From Leifsonia sp. Root4 (GTDB taxonomy: Bacteria > Actinomycetota > Actinomycetes > Actinomycetales > Microbacteriaceae): a stretch of 64,000 nt of DNA. The translations under genes and the position numbers were made by a program. The stretch spans positions 1,005,100 to 1,069,099 of the forward strand of contig NZ_LMDN01000001.1 in assembly GCF_001425085.1 (NCBI RefSeq), read 5' to 3'. Shown here one piece after another: positions 1-8,793 of this stretch (its first letter is position 1; each line of letters opens with the position of its first letter). The notes below the pieces were generated by a model, which saw only the letters and a program-made list of their open reading frames with translations, did no database searches and was not told where the DNA came from.

Positions 1-521
1 TGATCGGCCTTCTCATCAAGCTGGACAGCCGGGGTCCGATCCTGTTCAGGCAGGAACGCTGCGGTCGCAACGGACGCACCTTCCAGATGCTCAAGTTCCG
101 CTCCATGGTGCAGACGGCCGAGGACGATCTGGCCGGCCTGCTCGACAAGAACGAGGGCTCGGGTGTCTTGTTCAAGATGCGCAACGACCCCCGCGTGACA
201 CGCATCGGACGCGGCCTGCGCAAGTTCTCTCTCGACGAGCTCCCACAGATCTGGAACGCGCTGATCGGCGATATGAGCATCGTCGGCCCACGCCCTCCGC
301 TCAGCAGCGAGGTGCAGAGCTACGAGGGCAGCGTGCACCGTCGCCTGTTCATCAAGCCGGGCATCACCGGCCTGTGGCAGATCAGCGGTCGCTCCGATCT
401 CAGCTGGGAGGAGAGCGTCAGGCTCGACCTCTACTACGTCGAGAACTGGTCGCTCACCGGCGATCTCATGATCATCTGGCGCACATTCAAAACGATCATC
501 ACGTCGAAGGGGGCGTACTGA
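1..521 (+). CDS. Initiating sugar-phosphate transferase (WcaJ/CpsE family), 5' end missing
   Basis: The reading frame is open from base 3, so the window starts inside the gene; 172 C-terminal residues are visible. This is the cytoplasmic catalytic part of a bacterial sugar transferase, which moves a sugar-1-phosphate from a nucleotide sugar to undecaprenyl phosphate at the inner face of the membrane, the first committed step of capsule or exopolysaccharide assembly. The family hallmarks are present: KFRSM, the DELPQ segment, GPRPP and KPGITGLWQISGRS. The N-terminal membrane segments lie outside the window. The stop codon overlaps the next start by one base (TGATG), so translation is probably coupled to the cytidylyltransferase. 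The transferred sugar cannot be read from the sequence. Confidence 0.93.
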   Translation, partial: IGLLIKLDSRGPILFRQERCGRNGRTFQMLKFRSMVQTAEDDLAGLLDKNEGSGVLFKMRNDPRVTRIGRGLRKFSLDELPQIWNALIGDMSIVGPRPPLSSEVQSYEGSVHRRLFIKPGITGLWQISGRSDLSWEESVRLDLYYVENWSLTGDLMIIWRTFKTIITSKGAY

Positions 522-1018
522 TGGACATTCCAGAAGCGAGCGGTCGGATCCAGCACCGCGTTGGCTACGCGGGAGGGGCATTCGACTTGTTCCACGTCGG
601 CCACCTGAACATCCTCCGGCACGCGAGGAGCCGCTGCGACTACCTGATCGCCGGCGTCGTCTCCGACGAGGTGTTGCTGCGCACCAAGGGGGCCGCCGCC
701 GTCGTACCGCTCACGGAACGGCTCGAGATCGTGCGTCACATCTCCTTCGTCGACGAGGCGGTCACCGAAACGGCGCTGGACAAGCTGGAGACGTGGCAGA
801 AGGTCGGATTCGACATCTACTTCAAGGGTGATGATTGGAAGGGCACGGAGCGGGGCTACGCTCTCGAACTCGCCTTTGCGGATGTCGGGGTTGAAGTCGT
901 CTACTTCCCCTACACAATGACCACGTCCAGCACGAGACTGCGCCGGGCACTGGACACGCTGACCACCGGCCAGCCTGCGCAGCTGGCGCGTGCGGATGCC
1001 GCGGGGGTGCGCTCATGA
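521..1018 (+). CDS. TagD-like cytidylyltransferase (glycerol-3-phosphate cytidylyltransferase family)
   Basis: A 165-residue nucleotidyltransferase. The HxGH motif lies in [14 protein letters not shown] near residues 19-32, KGDDWKG matches the family's GDDW loop, and TTSSTRLR near residues 132-139 replaces the usual RTxGISTT signature. Enzymes of this family join CTP to glycerol 3-phosphate or a related polyol phosphate to give a CDP-alcohol. I chose the ATG at 521 because it overlaps the preceding stop and the family homology begins about 14 residues later. The 3' end overlaps gmd (ATGA). A CDP-alcohol phosphotransferase lies at 6672-7460 in the same gene string and is a plausible consumer of the product. 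The exact alcohol is unknown; ethanolamine phosphate is a possible alternative. Confidence 0.85.
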   Translation: MDIPEASGRIQHRVGYAGGAFDLFHVGHLNILRHARSRCDYLIAGVVSDEVLLRTKGAAAVVPLTERLEIVRHISFVDEAVTETALDKLETWQKVGFDIYFKGDDWKGTERGYALELAFADVGVEVVYFPYTMTTSSTRLRRALDTLTTGQPAQLARADAAGVRS

Positions 1019-2136
1019 CCCGTCGCGCGCTGATCACCGGCATCACCGGCCAGGACGGCTCGTACCTTGCCGAGCTGTTGCTCGAGAAGGGCTACGAGGT
1101 GCACGGCATCAAGCGCCGCTCGTCTCAGTTCAACACGCAGCGGATCGATCACATCTTTCAAGACCCGCACGAGCAGCACCGCCGCCTGCACCTGCACTAC
1201 GGCGATCTCACCGACGGCTCAAGCCTCACCCGGATCATCCAGGAGGCACAGCCGGATGAGATCTACAACCTGGGCGCACAATCCCACGTGGCGGTGAGCT
1301 TTGAGACGCCGGAGTACACCGCCGACGTCGATGCCCTCGGAACACTCCGCATTCTGGAGGCGATCCGCCTGCTCGGCATGACCGACCGCGTCCGGTTCTA
1401 TCAGGCGTCGACGTCGGAGCTGTTCGGCCAGGTTCAGGAGATTCCGCAGCGCGAGACGACGCCGTTCTACCCACGCTCCCCCTATGCCGTCGCCAAGCTC
1501 TTTGCGTACTGGATCACCGTGAACTACCGCGAGTCCTATGGCATGTACGCCTGCAACGGGGTCCTCTTCAATCACGAGTCGCCGCGGCGTGGAGAGACCT
1601 TCGTCACCCGCAAGGTGACCAGGGCCATGGCGAACATCGCGCACGGTCTCGAATCATGTCTCTACATCGGTAACATCGACTCGCTGCGCGACTGGGGCCA
1701 CGCCCGTGACTACGTGCGTCTGCAGTGGATGATGTTGCAGGGCGACGTTCCGAAGGACTTCGTCATTGCCACCGGCGAGCAGCACTCGGTGCGCGAGTTC
1801 ATTCGGTGGGCGGCGGCGGATGCCGGCATCGGCCTGCATTTCGAGGGCACGCGGCTCAACGAAGTCGGGATCGTCGACACCGTGGACGGCGACACCGCCC
1901 CCGGGGTCGTACCCGGCGACGTCATTGTGCGGATCGACCCGCGCTACTTCCGCCCGGCAGAGGTCGAGACGCTGCTCGGTGATTCCTCGGCCGCCAGGGC
2001 GGAGCTCGGCTGGATGCCCTCTGTGGGTGCCCGCGAACTCTGTGCAGAGATGGTGGCCGCCGACCTGGAGACGGCGAAGCAGACTGCCTTGCTGAAATCG
2101 TTCGGCTATCTGCCCTTCGCCACGGTGGAGTCGTGA
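1015..2136 (+). CDS. gmd: GDP-mannose 4,6-dehydratase
   Basis: A 373-residue extended short-chain dehydrogenase, the usual length for Gmd. It converts GDP-D-mannose to GDP-4-keto-6-deoxymannose, precursor of GDP-fucose, GDP-rhamnose and related sugars. The N-terminal NAD(P) motif [14 protein letters not shown], the STSELFG segment and the YxxxK pair in [15 protein letters not shown] are all present, as is the C-terminal [17 protein letters not shown] block typical of this enzyme. It overlaps the upstream gene by four bases. No fucose synthase or 4-reductase follows, so the next enzyme must be encoded elsewhere, perhaps left of the window. A GT11 fucosyltransferase-like gene at 17219-18094 fits use of the product as GDP-fucose. 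Confidence 0.95.
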   Translation: MTRRALITGITGQDGSYLAELLLEKGYEVHGIKRRSSQFNTQRIDHIFQDPHEQHRRLHLHYGDLTDGSSLTRIIQEAQPDEIYNLGAQSHVAVSFETPEYTADVDALGTLRILEAIRLLGMTDRVRFYQASTSELFGQVQEIPQRETTPFYPRSPYAVAKLFAYWITVNYRESYGMYACNGVLFNHESPRRGETFVTRKVTRAMANIAHGLESCLYIGNIDSLRDWGHARDYVRLQWMMLQGDVPKDFVIATGEQHSVREFIRWAAADAGIGLHFEGTRLNEVGIVDTVDGDTAPGVVPGDVIVRIDPRYFRPAEVETLLGDSSAARAELGWMPSVGARELCAEMVAADLETAKQTALLKSFGYLPFATVES

Positions 2137-2216
2137 TGGACACGGATCGTGAGCGCGCCCGGCTCGACCAGTTCACCACAGCCCAGCACCACAGCAGAGA
2201 GGCGGCGACACGATGA
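2136..2216 (+). CDS. Possible 26-residue coupled small ORF
   Basis: An ATG overlaps the last base of the gmd stop codon and opens a 26-codon frame whose TGA overlaps the ATG of the next gene (ATGA). The peptide is charged (begins [13 protein letters not shown]) with no hydrophobic segment. It could be a real micro-protein, or merely a ribosome bridge that keeps translation coupled across the 76-base gap between gmd and the membrane protein gene. I do not recognise it, and an accidental open frame remains possible because such short frames are common in GC-rich DNA. Confidence 0.3.
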   Translation: MDTDRERARLDQFTTAQHHSREAATR

Positions 2217-2968
2217 GTCACGACGATTCAGAGTCCTGGGGCACCGGCCCTGACGACTGGGAGCCGCCAGCGCCCGGAGACGGAAAGAACACCGAGCGGG
2301 CAGGACGCCGTGCGCACTCCGGTGTGATACTGCTCGCGGCGACGGGATTGGCGGTCGTCGTTGCAACGACGCTGGGCCTCGGTGCCGCCTTCGGCTGGTT
2401 CGGCACATCACCGGCATCGTCCCCGACGAGCGTTGCGGAGACCGCAGCGCCGCCCATCGACTCCGGCGATGAGGAGGATGACCCCACCGCCCCGGTGACA
2501 CCGTTGGCGCTTCCGCCCACCGAGCCGCAACCTCTTGGTGATGAGGCCGAGTCCGCGGAGGCTGCCGATGTGGCGATCACGGCCGTCATCGAGGCCAGCG
2601 CCGAGATCGCCCAGCGGGCAGACGGCGACACCGAAGGCATCGAGCTGTTCGCCACTGGATTCGTCCAGGGCGAGCTGCAGGCGATGGCTGAGGAACGTGA
2701 ACAACTCGGCTTCAAGCAGATCGGTGAAGCCACGATCACCAGCGTCACGACGCGCGACATCGACCTGACCGCCACCCCGCCCACCGTCATCCTCGACGTG
2801 TGCATCGATGCCTCAGACATCGACGTCGTCGACGAGAACGGCAACTCGCTCAAGGACCGCATGTACAACCCCGGCGGCCCGGTCCTGCACACCTACGGAG
2901 CCCAGTACATCGACGGGCTCTGGAAGATCGCGACACACGAAATCCCCGACAGCGCACCCTGCGCGTGA
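2213..2968 (+). CDS. Membrane-anchored hypothetical protein of the polysaccharide locus
   Basis: A 251-residue protein I do not recognise. Residues 1-35 are polar and acidic and should face the cytoplasm, one hydrophobic segment spans about residues 37-65, and a Pro/Thr/Glu/Asp-rich linker (about 70-115) leads into a compact outer domain of about 130 residues. The layout (short cytosolic tail, one membrane pass, acidic stalk, small globular domain) resembles actinobacterial membrane-tethered proteins that hold a NTF2-like or similar domain outside the cell, but no motif proves this. It sits between gmd and the giant secreted protein, 15 bases upstream of the latter, so it is likely co-transcribed and may work at the cell surface in polymer assembly. 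Confidence 0.75.
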   Translation: MSHDDSESWGTGPDDWEPPAPGDGKNTERAGRRAHSGVILLAATGLAVVVATTLGLGAAFGWFGTSPASSPTSVAETAAPPIDSGDEEDDPTAPVTPLALPPTEPQPLGDEAESAEAADVAITAVIEASAEIAQRADGDTEGIELFATGFVQGELQAMAEEREQLGFKQIGEATITSVTTRDIDLTATPPTVILDVCIDASDIDVVDENGNSLKDRMYNPGGPVLHTYGAQYIDGLWKIATHEIPDSAPCA

Positions 2969-2983
2969 CAAAAGGACACTCCC

Positions 2984-5900
2984 ATGAACGTCACTCAACA
3001 CACCGCACGCCGTGACCGGCGTTCGTGGCTCCGGCCGATGCTCGTCTGGGCTGCCGCGATCGCGATAACCGTCCCGCTCCTCAGCGTCGTCACCCCGGCC
3101 GAGACGGCAACGGCAGCGACCGCTTTGCCCGACGGGCTCACGTCGCCGACCGCGGCCGGATCGTGTTGGGAAGCGAAGCAGAATTATCCTTCGTCGGCTG
3201 ATGGCGTCTACTGGGTTGTCACGCCGACGCTGAAGGCACCGACTCAGGTCTACTGCGACATGACGACCGACGGAGGCGGCTGGGCGCTCGTCGGGCGTGG
3301 CCGCGAGGGCTGGAAGAACTATTACAACGGCCTTCGCCCTTCCGAGGTGTACTCCACGCCGAGCGGAACCGCCGCGTTCAAGCCGGCACAGATGCCGGCT
3401 CAGACGGTTGACGGGCTCCTGAACGGCAGCGCCGTGAAGGATCTGGCCGACGGCATCCGCCTGCGCCGCGCAAGCAACCAGACGGGAACGACCTTCCAAG
3501 AGGTGCGGTTCACGATGCCGAAGCGGGACCGCTGGGTATGGACATTCCGCGCGGAACACCCGGTCGGCACCTACCGCTTCGACGGCATCTCCGGCTCCGG
3601 CGGGCAGACCGTCAACTTCGGCAACAACAGCGCCTTCCGGCGGGTGGACCAGAACATCTCCTCGGCTCAGGGCTGGCTCGGTGGCTTCGCCTACGGCAGC
3701 ACCGTCGCGGGCGTGAACAGCGCGACCTCCTACCTCTGGTCGAACACGACAGGGGCCGGCGGCGCCAGGCCGTTCACGCAGGTGTTCATTCGGCCGAAGT
3801 TGAAGATCGCTGAGATGAACTTCGGCACGATCCCGGATGCCGGCGCGCCGGCGCAGACGCTCCGCGAGATGCCGGAGAGCAACGCGATCACGACACGCTG
3901 GGGCGTCACCGGGCAGGCGAATGGAATCGACGGCGAGCTGGACACCGAGGTTGCGGCGTTCGGCCAGGTCGGCAACACCGTCTACGTCGGCGGCAACTTC
4001 CAGTACGTGCAGCGCACGCTCAACGCGACGGGAGCGAACAAGATCGAACGGAAGTTCTTGGCCGCGTTCGATGTCAACACCGGCGAGTTCATCCCCACCT
4101 TCCTGCCGAATCTGAACGGACAGGTGAAGGCCATCATGGGGCTCCCCGATGGCCGGCTGGCAGTCGGAGGTGACTTCAGCCAGGTCGACGGGGCGGCACA
4201 GCAAGGCTTCGTCGTGCTGAACGCGCAGACGGGCGCGAAGGCATCCGGTTGGCAGGCCCGAACGGAGAACCGCAACACCGGCGGAACGACCCAGGTGCGC
4301 GGCTTCTCGATGAACGGCCCGTGGCTGTACCTCTCCGGCAGCTTCACCCACGTCGTGCCGTCCAGCGGCCCGACCGCGAGCACCTGGAACGGTGCCAGGA
4401 TCAACGTCACGACCGGCGCACCCTCCACGGATTGGAACCCCAACCTGAACGGGACCAGCGTCGGAGTCGAGGCCGCCACAGCCGGCGACCGCGCCTACTT
4501 CTCCGGCTACTTCCAGCAGACCGGGGCCAACGTCGCCAGGAACGCGGTCGCACTGCAGTCGACATCAGGTGCCGCTCAGGTCCAGCCCGTGCTCACCCCG
4601 ATCTTCAGCGGTGGTACAGCTCACGGAACGTGGCAGCTCGGAATCGCAGAGGCCAGCGGCAACGTCTTCATCGGTGGTTCTGAGCACAGTTTGATTCAGT
4701 ACGATCGGACAACTTTCGCGTCGAAGGCCGGAAGCATCACCAAGAACGGCGGTGACTTCCAAGCCGTCGAGGCGACAGGGAACACGATCTTCGGCGGTTG
4801 CCACTGCGGTGACTTCAACTACTCGAACGCGTACTCCTGGCCCGATGTCGGTTCGAATTGGGCCCAAGGCGACAGCATCAACCTGTTGGGTGCATGGGAC
4901 GCGACGAGCGGAGCCTACCTGCCCGAGTTCAACCCGATCGTGCAGGCCCGGCGCGGCTTCGGAGCCTGGGCATTCTTCACCGACTCGAACGGGAACCTCT
5001 GGACCGGCGGTGACTACGCCTACTCGGTCCGCGCCGGCGAGCTCAACCAGTGGTCCGGCGGATTCATTCGCTTCGCCCCCCGCGATATCGTCGCCCCGAG
5101 CAAGCCGGGCGCCGTGAGCGGCTCCCCGATCGGTACAGGGATGACGCACCTCAGCTGGGGTGGCTCGACCGACAACCGGGGCGCTGTCAGCTACGAGGTG
5201 ATCCGAGACAACAAGGTCGTGGTGTCGACGACGTCGACGAGTTTCGATGTGCCCACAGAGGAGACACCGACTCGCTACTTCGTGCGGGCAGTCGACAGCA
5301 CGGGCAATCGCTCCGCGACAACGGCCGTCTACCTGGTTGCGCCGCCGAGCGCATCGGATCTCACCTTCATCAGCTCGAATGCGAACTGGAAGTGGCGCTT
5401 CGACACGGCCGCATGGCCGGCAGACTGGCGCACGACGGCGTTCAATGACTCGGCCTGGGCAAGCGGAAACGCCGTCCTCGGACTGGGCACAACGGGACTC
5501 GGAACCGACATCGGAGTGGGTGCGCAGAGCCCCCGCCCGCTGAGCGCCCAGTTCCGCCGGGCCTTCACCGTCTCGAACCCGCTGACCGTCGTAGACGGGA
5601 AGATCAGCGTGATCGCGGATGACGGCGTTGTCGTCTACGTGAACGGAACCGAGGTCGGGCGGACCAACCTCCCGACCGGGACCCTCGGCCAGAACAGCTA
5701 CGCGACGGCCGCCCCGCGGTCCGGCCCGGCTGCGGCGGCACGGGTCGAGTACAGCGTTCCGAGTTCGCTCCTGGTCGCGGGCACGAACGTCGTGGCCGTC
5801 TCCATCCACGCGAACTACCGGTCGACGCCCGATCTGAGCTTCGACCTGCGGTTCACGGCCAAGGTCGGCCAGCCGCCCGCCGCTCCGGCAGCCCCCGTGG

Positions 5901-6670
5901 TGACCGGGAGCGCGAGCGACTCCACGACGGCGCAGCTGTCGTGGACCCAGCCAGCCGGTTCCGCGGTCACCGAGTACCGGGTGTCGCGCGACGGCAACCA
6001 GGTCGGCGTGGTCGCGGCACCGGGGCTCACGTTCACAGACACCGGGCTCACGCCGGAGACGAGTTACGCGTACTCGGTCGTCGCGGTCAATGGATTCGGG
6101 CAGGTCTCTGCACCCGGAACCGCGAACGTGACGACACCGGCCGGGCCCGTTGACCCGAACGTGGCGTTCATCGCGAACGGCTCATCGTGGAAGTGGCAGT
6201 ACACCTCGACCGCGTTGCCGGCCGGCTGGAACGCCACGGCCTTCGATGATTCGGGGTGGTCGACGGGCTCCGCGCGTCTCGGCTTCGGCACCACCGGCCT
6301 TGCCACCGATATCTCGGTCGGTGTGCCGACACCTCGACCGCTGAGTGCGCAATTCCGCTCGCCGTTCACGGTGGCCGATCCCGGCACGATCCTCACCGCG
6401 CAGCTGAGTGTGATCGCCGATGACGGGGTTGTCGTGTACCTGAACGGAACGGAGATCGCCCGCGGAAACATGCCGACCGGGACTCTCGGCCAGAACAGTT
6501 ACGCGACGGCGGCGCCCTCATCGGCGACGGCGGCAGCCAACCGAATCGTCGTCGATGTCCCGGTGAACCTGCTCGTCGCCGGAACAAATGTCATCGCCGC
6601 GTCGACCCACCTCAACTACCGGAGCACGGCGAACGCGAGCTTCGACCTCTCGTTGAACGGCACGCGGTGA
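2984..6670 (+). CDS. Giant secreted protein: fibrinogen-like domain, propeller-like repeats, FN3 and beta-sandwich domains
   Basis: A 1,228-residue exported protein. A Shine-Dalgarno-like AAAGGAC precedes the ATG. A positively charged start and hydrophobic core with an ATAATA-type cleavage region end near residue 46. Residues about 58-265 look like the fibrinogen-related fold (GVYWV, QVYCDMTTDGGGWALVGRG). Residues about 300-700 hold repeated VYVGGNF / RLAVGGDF / LYLSGSF motifs of the delta-60 or propeller type. Two fibronectin III modules (about 704-787 and 964-1054) alternate with two copies of a beta-sandwich domain (about 789-960 and 1056-1228) sharing GTTGLxTDI, IADDGVVVYxNGTE and PTGTLGQNSYATAAP. 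The same domain opens the GH16 protein at 15526. No sortase motif or anchor is seen, so it may be released or bind glycans. An adhesin or polymer-binding role is inference. Confidence 0.85.
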   Translation: MNVTQHTARRDRRSWLRPMLVWAAAIAITVPLLSVVTPAETATAATALPDGLTSPTAAGSCWEAKQNYPSSADGVYWVVTPTLKAPTQVYCDMTTDGGGWALVGRGREGWKNYYNGLRPSEVYSTPSGTAAFKPAQMPAQTVDGLLNGSAVKDLADGIRLRRASNQTGTTFQEVRFTMPKRDRWVWTFRAEHPVGTYRFDGISGSGGQTVNFGNNSAFRRVDQNISSAQGWLGGFAYGSTVAGVNSATSYLWSNTTGAGGARPFTQVFIRPKLKIAEMNFGTIPDAGAPAQTLREMPESNAITTRWGVTGQANGIDGELDTEVAAFGQVGNTVYVGGNFQYVQRTLNATGANKIERKFLAAFDVNTGEFIPTFLPNLNGQVKAIMGLPDGRLAVGGDFSQVDGAAQQGFVVLNAQTGAKASGWQARTENRNTGGTTQVRGFSMNGPWLYLSGSFTHVVPSSGPTASTWNGARINVTTGAPSTDWNPNLNGTSVGVEAATAGDRAYFSGYFQQTGANVARNAVALQSTSGAAQVQPVLTPIFSGGTAHGTWQLGIAEASGNVFIGGSEHSLIQYDRTTFASKAGSITKNGGDFQAVEATGNTIFGGCHCGDFNYSNAYSWPDVGSNWAQGDSINLLGAWDATSGAYLPEFNPIVQARRGFGAWAFFTDSNGNLWTGGDYAYSVRAGELNQWSGGFIRFAPRDIVAPSKPGAVSGSPIGTGMTHLSWGGSTDNRGAVSYEVIRDNKVVVSTTSTSFDVPTEETPTRYFVRAVDSTGNRSATTAVYLVAPPSASDLTFISSNANWKWRFDTAAWPADWRTTAFNDSAWASGNAVLGLGTTGLGTDIGVGAQSPRPLSAQFRRAFTVSNPLTVVDGKISVIADDGVVVYVNGTEVGRTNLPTGTLGQNSYATAAPRSGPAAAARVEYSVPSSLLVAGTNVVAVSIHANYRSTPDLSFDLRFTAKVGQPPAAPAAPVVTGSASDSTTAQLSWTQPAGSAVTEYRVSRDGNQVGVVAAPGLTFTDTGLTPETSYAYSVVAVNGFGQVSAPGTANVTTPAGPVDPNVAFIANGSSWKWQYTSTALPAGWNATAFDDSGWSTGSARLGFGTTGLATDISVGVPTPRPLSAQFRSPFTVADPGTILTAQLSVIADDGVVVYLNGTEIARGNMPTGTLGQNSYATAAPSSATAAANRIVVDVPVNLLVAGTNVIAASTHLNYRSTANASFDLSLNGTR

Positions 6671-6671
6671 C

Positions 6672-7460
6672 ATGGCGGGCACGGGGGCGAACGCGGAGGC
6701 GGTCGGCGCAGCAGGAGTAGACGGAGGCGAAGTGGTCCAGATCAGTTACCGGGCCGCGGTGGCGCGGCTGGCATCGGCGCAGAAGTCCGGTGCCGGCCAG
6801 CCGGCCTACCTCCGCTGGGTCAACCGCCCGCTCGGCCGCCGCGCGGCGGCGGTGGCCGCCGTGCTCGGCCTCTCCCCCAATGCCGTCACGCTGCTGAGCG
6901 GGCTCTGCTCGCTTGCCGCCCTCCTCGTGATCGCACTGCTTCCGCCGACGATCGCTGTCGCGCTCGGCGCGACGGCACTGCTCCTCGCCGGTTACGCCCT
7001 CGACTCTGCTGACGGCCAGCTCGCCCGGTTGACCGGAACCGGCAGCCTGGCCGGCGAGTGGCTCGACCACGTCGTCGATGCGGCACGGCTCCCGCTATTC
7101 CACCTGGCGATCGCCGTGCACTTCTTCCGCTGGGGCGACTCGTACTGGTTGGTCGGCGCAGCGCTCGGATACATGGTGCTGAGCTCTGTGTGGTTCTTCG
7201 CGCAGACGCTGGCCGAGAAACTCGGCGAGCGCGGTGGTGACGCACCAGACGCGCCGGCCTGGATGTCGTTCGTGAAGGCTCCCTACGATGTGGGAACGGT
7301 GTATCTGACGGTGCTGGCATTGCCGTTCCCGACGCTGTTCGCCGCGCTGTATCTGGCGCTGTTGGCCTTCACTCTCGGGGTGGCCGCCCTCTCGCTCCGG
7401 CGCAAGTACCGCATGTTGGCGGCCCAGACCCGCCGGGCGACGGCATCCGCGGGAGGCTGA
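6672..7460 (+). CDS. CDP-alcohol phosphatidyltransferase family membrane enzyme
   Basis: A 262-residue integral membrane protein carrying the complete family signature DG-x2-AR-x8-G-x3-D-x3-D, read as DSADGQLAR followed by GEWLDHVVD at about residues 111-136. Such enzymes transfer a phospho-alcohol from a CDP-activated donor. About six hydrophobic segments follow. The long polar N-terminus (about 50 residues) is unusual; a GTG at 6732 could be the true start. In a polysaccharide operon that also encodes a cytidylyltransferase (521-1018), the likely job is placing a polyol phosphate on the polymer or its lipid carrier rather than ordinary phospholipid synthesis. It begins one base after the preceding stop, so coupling is likely. 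Confidence 0.85.
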   Translation: MAGTGANAEAVGAAGVDGGEVVQISYRAAVARLASAQKSGAGQPAYLRWVNRPLGRRAAAVAAVLGLSPNAVTLLSGLCSLAALLVIALLPPTIAVALGATALLLAGYALDSADGQLARLTGTGSLAGEWLDHVVDAARLPLFHLAIAVHFFRWGDSYWLVGAALGYMVLSSVWFFAQTLAEKLGERGGDAPDAPAWMSFVKAPYDVGTVYLTVLALPFPTLFAALYLALLAFTLGVAALSLRRKYRMLAAQTRRATASAGG

Positions 7461-7464
7461 CACC

Positions 7465-8793
7465 GTGAGCATCGGACTTCAGCGCAGGGCTCAGAACCGC
7501 TCGCGCACGGCGGCGCTTGCCCCCGCTGAACGCGAGCTTCCTGGCTGGCCGGTGCTCATTCTGCTCTGGGGCATGCCGGCCTGGTGGGCACTCGGCATGC
7601 TGCCGTTCATCGCCATGATCGTCGCCGTGCCGATGATCGCGTTCCTCTCGCAACGCTCCCGGGTGAAGCTCGTACCCGGCATGCTGCCGTTCGTCGCGTT
7701 CGTCGTGTGGATGCTCCCCTGCGCGCTCATGCTCGACTCCTTCGGCCGCATGATCGGCTTCTCGATGCGGTTCGCTCACTTCGCCGCGGTGGCCGTCGCA
7801 CTCGTGTACGTCATCAATGCCAGGCACGCGCTCACCGTGAGGCGAGTCATGTCGGGTCTCACGTTCACCTGGGTGTTCGTGATCGCGGGCGGCTACCTCG
7901 GCATGCTCTGGCCGGAGACGACACTGACCATGACGATCGGCCAGTTGCTACCGGCGTCGATCCTGGAGAACGAGTACGTGCGAGATCTCGTCTTCCCCTC
8001 CTTCGCGGAGGTACAGACGCCGTGGGGCGCTGAGCAACCATTCGAGCGCCCGTCTGCCCCGTTCCCCTACACGAACGGCTGGGGCGCCGCGATCGCAATC
8101 TTGACTCCGATCGCCGTCGCGACGGCACTCGAGCGCAGAACCGCAGCGGCGACGGTGTGGCTGATGCTCGGGATCGCGGCGGCGATCCCGCCGGCCATCG
8201 CGACGACGAATCGCGGCCTCTTCGTCGGTCTCATCGCGGCCGTCTGTTACGTGCTCTTCCGGCTGCTCGCTCGCGGGAAATGGGTGCCGTTCCTCTGGGT
8301 CGGCTCCCTCGGTGCGATCCTCGTCGTGCTGCTGACGCTGACGGGTGCACTGAACGGCATTGCCGAGAGGCAGGATGCCGCCGACACCTCGGAAGGGCGC
8401 GGGGCGCTCTACGAAGAAACTTTCGTGCGGGCGCTGGCGTCACCGATCTTCGGCTACGGGGCCCCCCGACCATCCTTCACCAGCGAGATCACCGTCGGAA
8501 CACAGGGCATGATCTGGGACGCGATGTTCTGCTTCGGTTTCGTCGGCCTCGCCCTCTTTGCCTTCTTCTTGCTGGGCGGACTCGCCCGTACCTGGTCGGC
8601 GCCGAACGTTTCAGCGCTCTGGCTGCACTCCTCGATCGTGTCGGCCTGCGCGCTCAGCGTCTTCTACGGGCTCGACCGGCACATCCTCACGATCTGCCTC
8701 GTCCTCGGAGTAATGCTGAGAGAGCGCTACGCCCCGTCCTCCCGCTTCTGGAACGCGAATCCACGCACAGAGATCAGCACCCATGCGGCCTGA
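7465..8793 (+). CDS. O-antigen ligase / Wzy-like polymerase
   Basis: A 442-residue protein with roughly ten to twelve hydrophobic segments and one long external loop (about residues 145-215), the layout of the O-antigen ligase/polymerase family that joins repeat units or transfers polymer at the outer membrane face. The TTNRGLFVG and EGRGALYEETFVRALASP segments match the conserved part of the family near the C-terminus. The start is a GTG preceded by GGGAGG at 7450-7456. The 3' end overlaps the flippase gene by 11 bases. Ligase and polymerase functions cannot be separated by sequence in this family. Confidence 0.85.
   Translation: MSIGLQRRAQNRSRTAALAPAERELPGWPVLILLWGMPAWWALGMLPFIAMIVAVPMIAFLSQRSRVKLVPGMLPFVAFVVWMLPCALMLDSFGRMIGFSMRFAHFAAVAVALVYVINARHALTVRRVMSGLTFTWVFVIAGGYLGMLWPETTLTMTIGQLLPASILENEYVRDLVFPSFAEVQTPWGAEQPFERPSAPFPYTNGWGAAIAILTPIAVATALERRTAAATVWLMLGIAAAIPPAIATTNRGLFVGLIAAVCYVLFRLLARGKWVPFLWVGSLGAILVVLLTLTGALNGIAERQDAADTSEGRGALYEETFVRALASPIFGYGAPRPSFTSEITVGTQGMIWDAMFCFGFVGLALFAFFLLGGLARTWSAPNVSALWLHSSIVSACALSVFYGLDRHILTICLVLGVMLRERYAPSSRFWNANPRTEISTHAA

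Noticed and set aside
2984-6670. Giant secreted protein considered as a polymorphic toxin
   Set aside because: It ends in the repeated beta-sandwich domain and no toxin domain or downstream immunity gene is seen.
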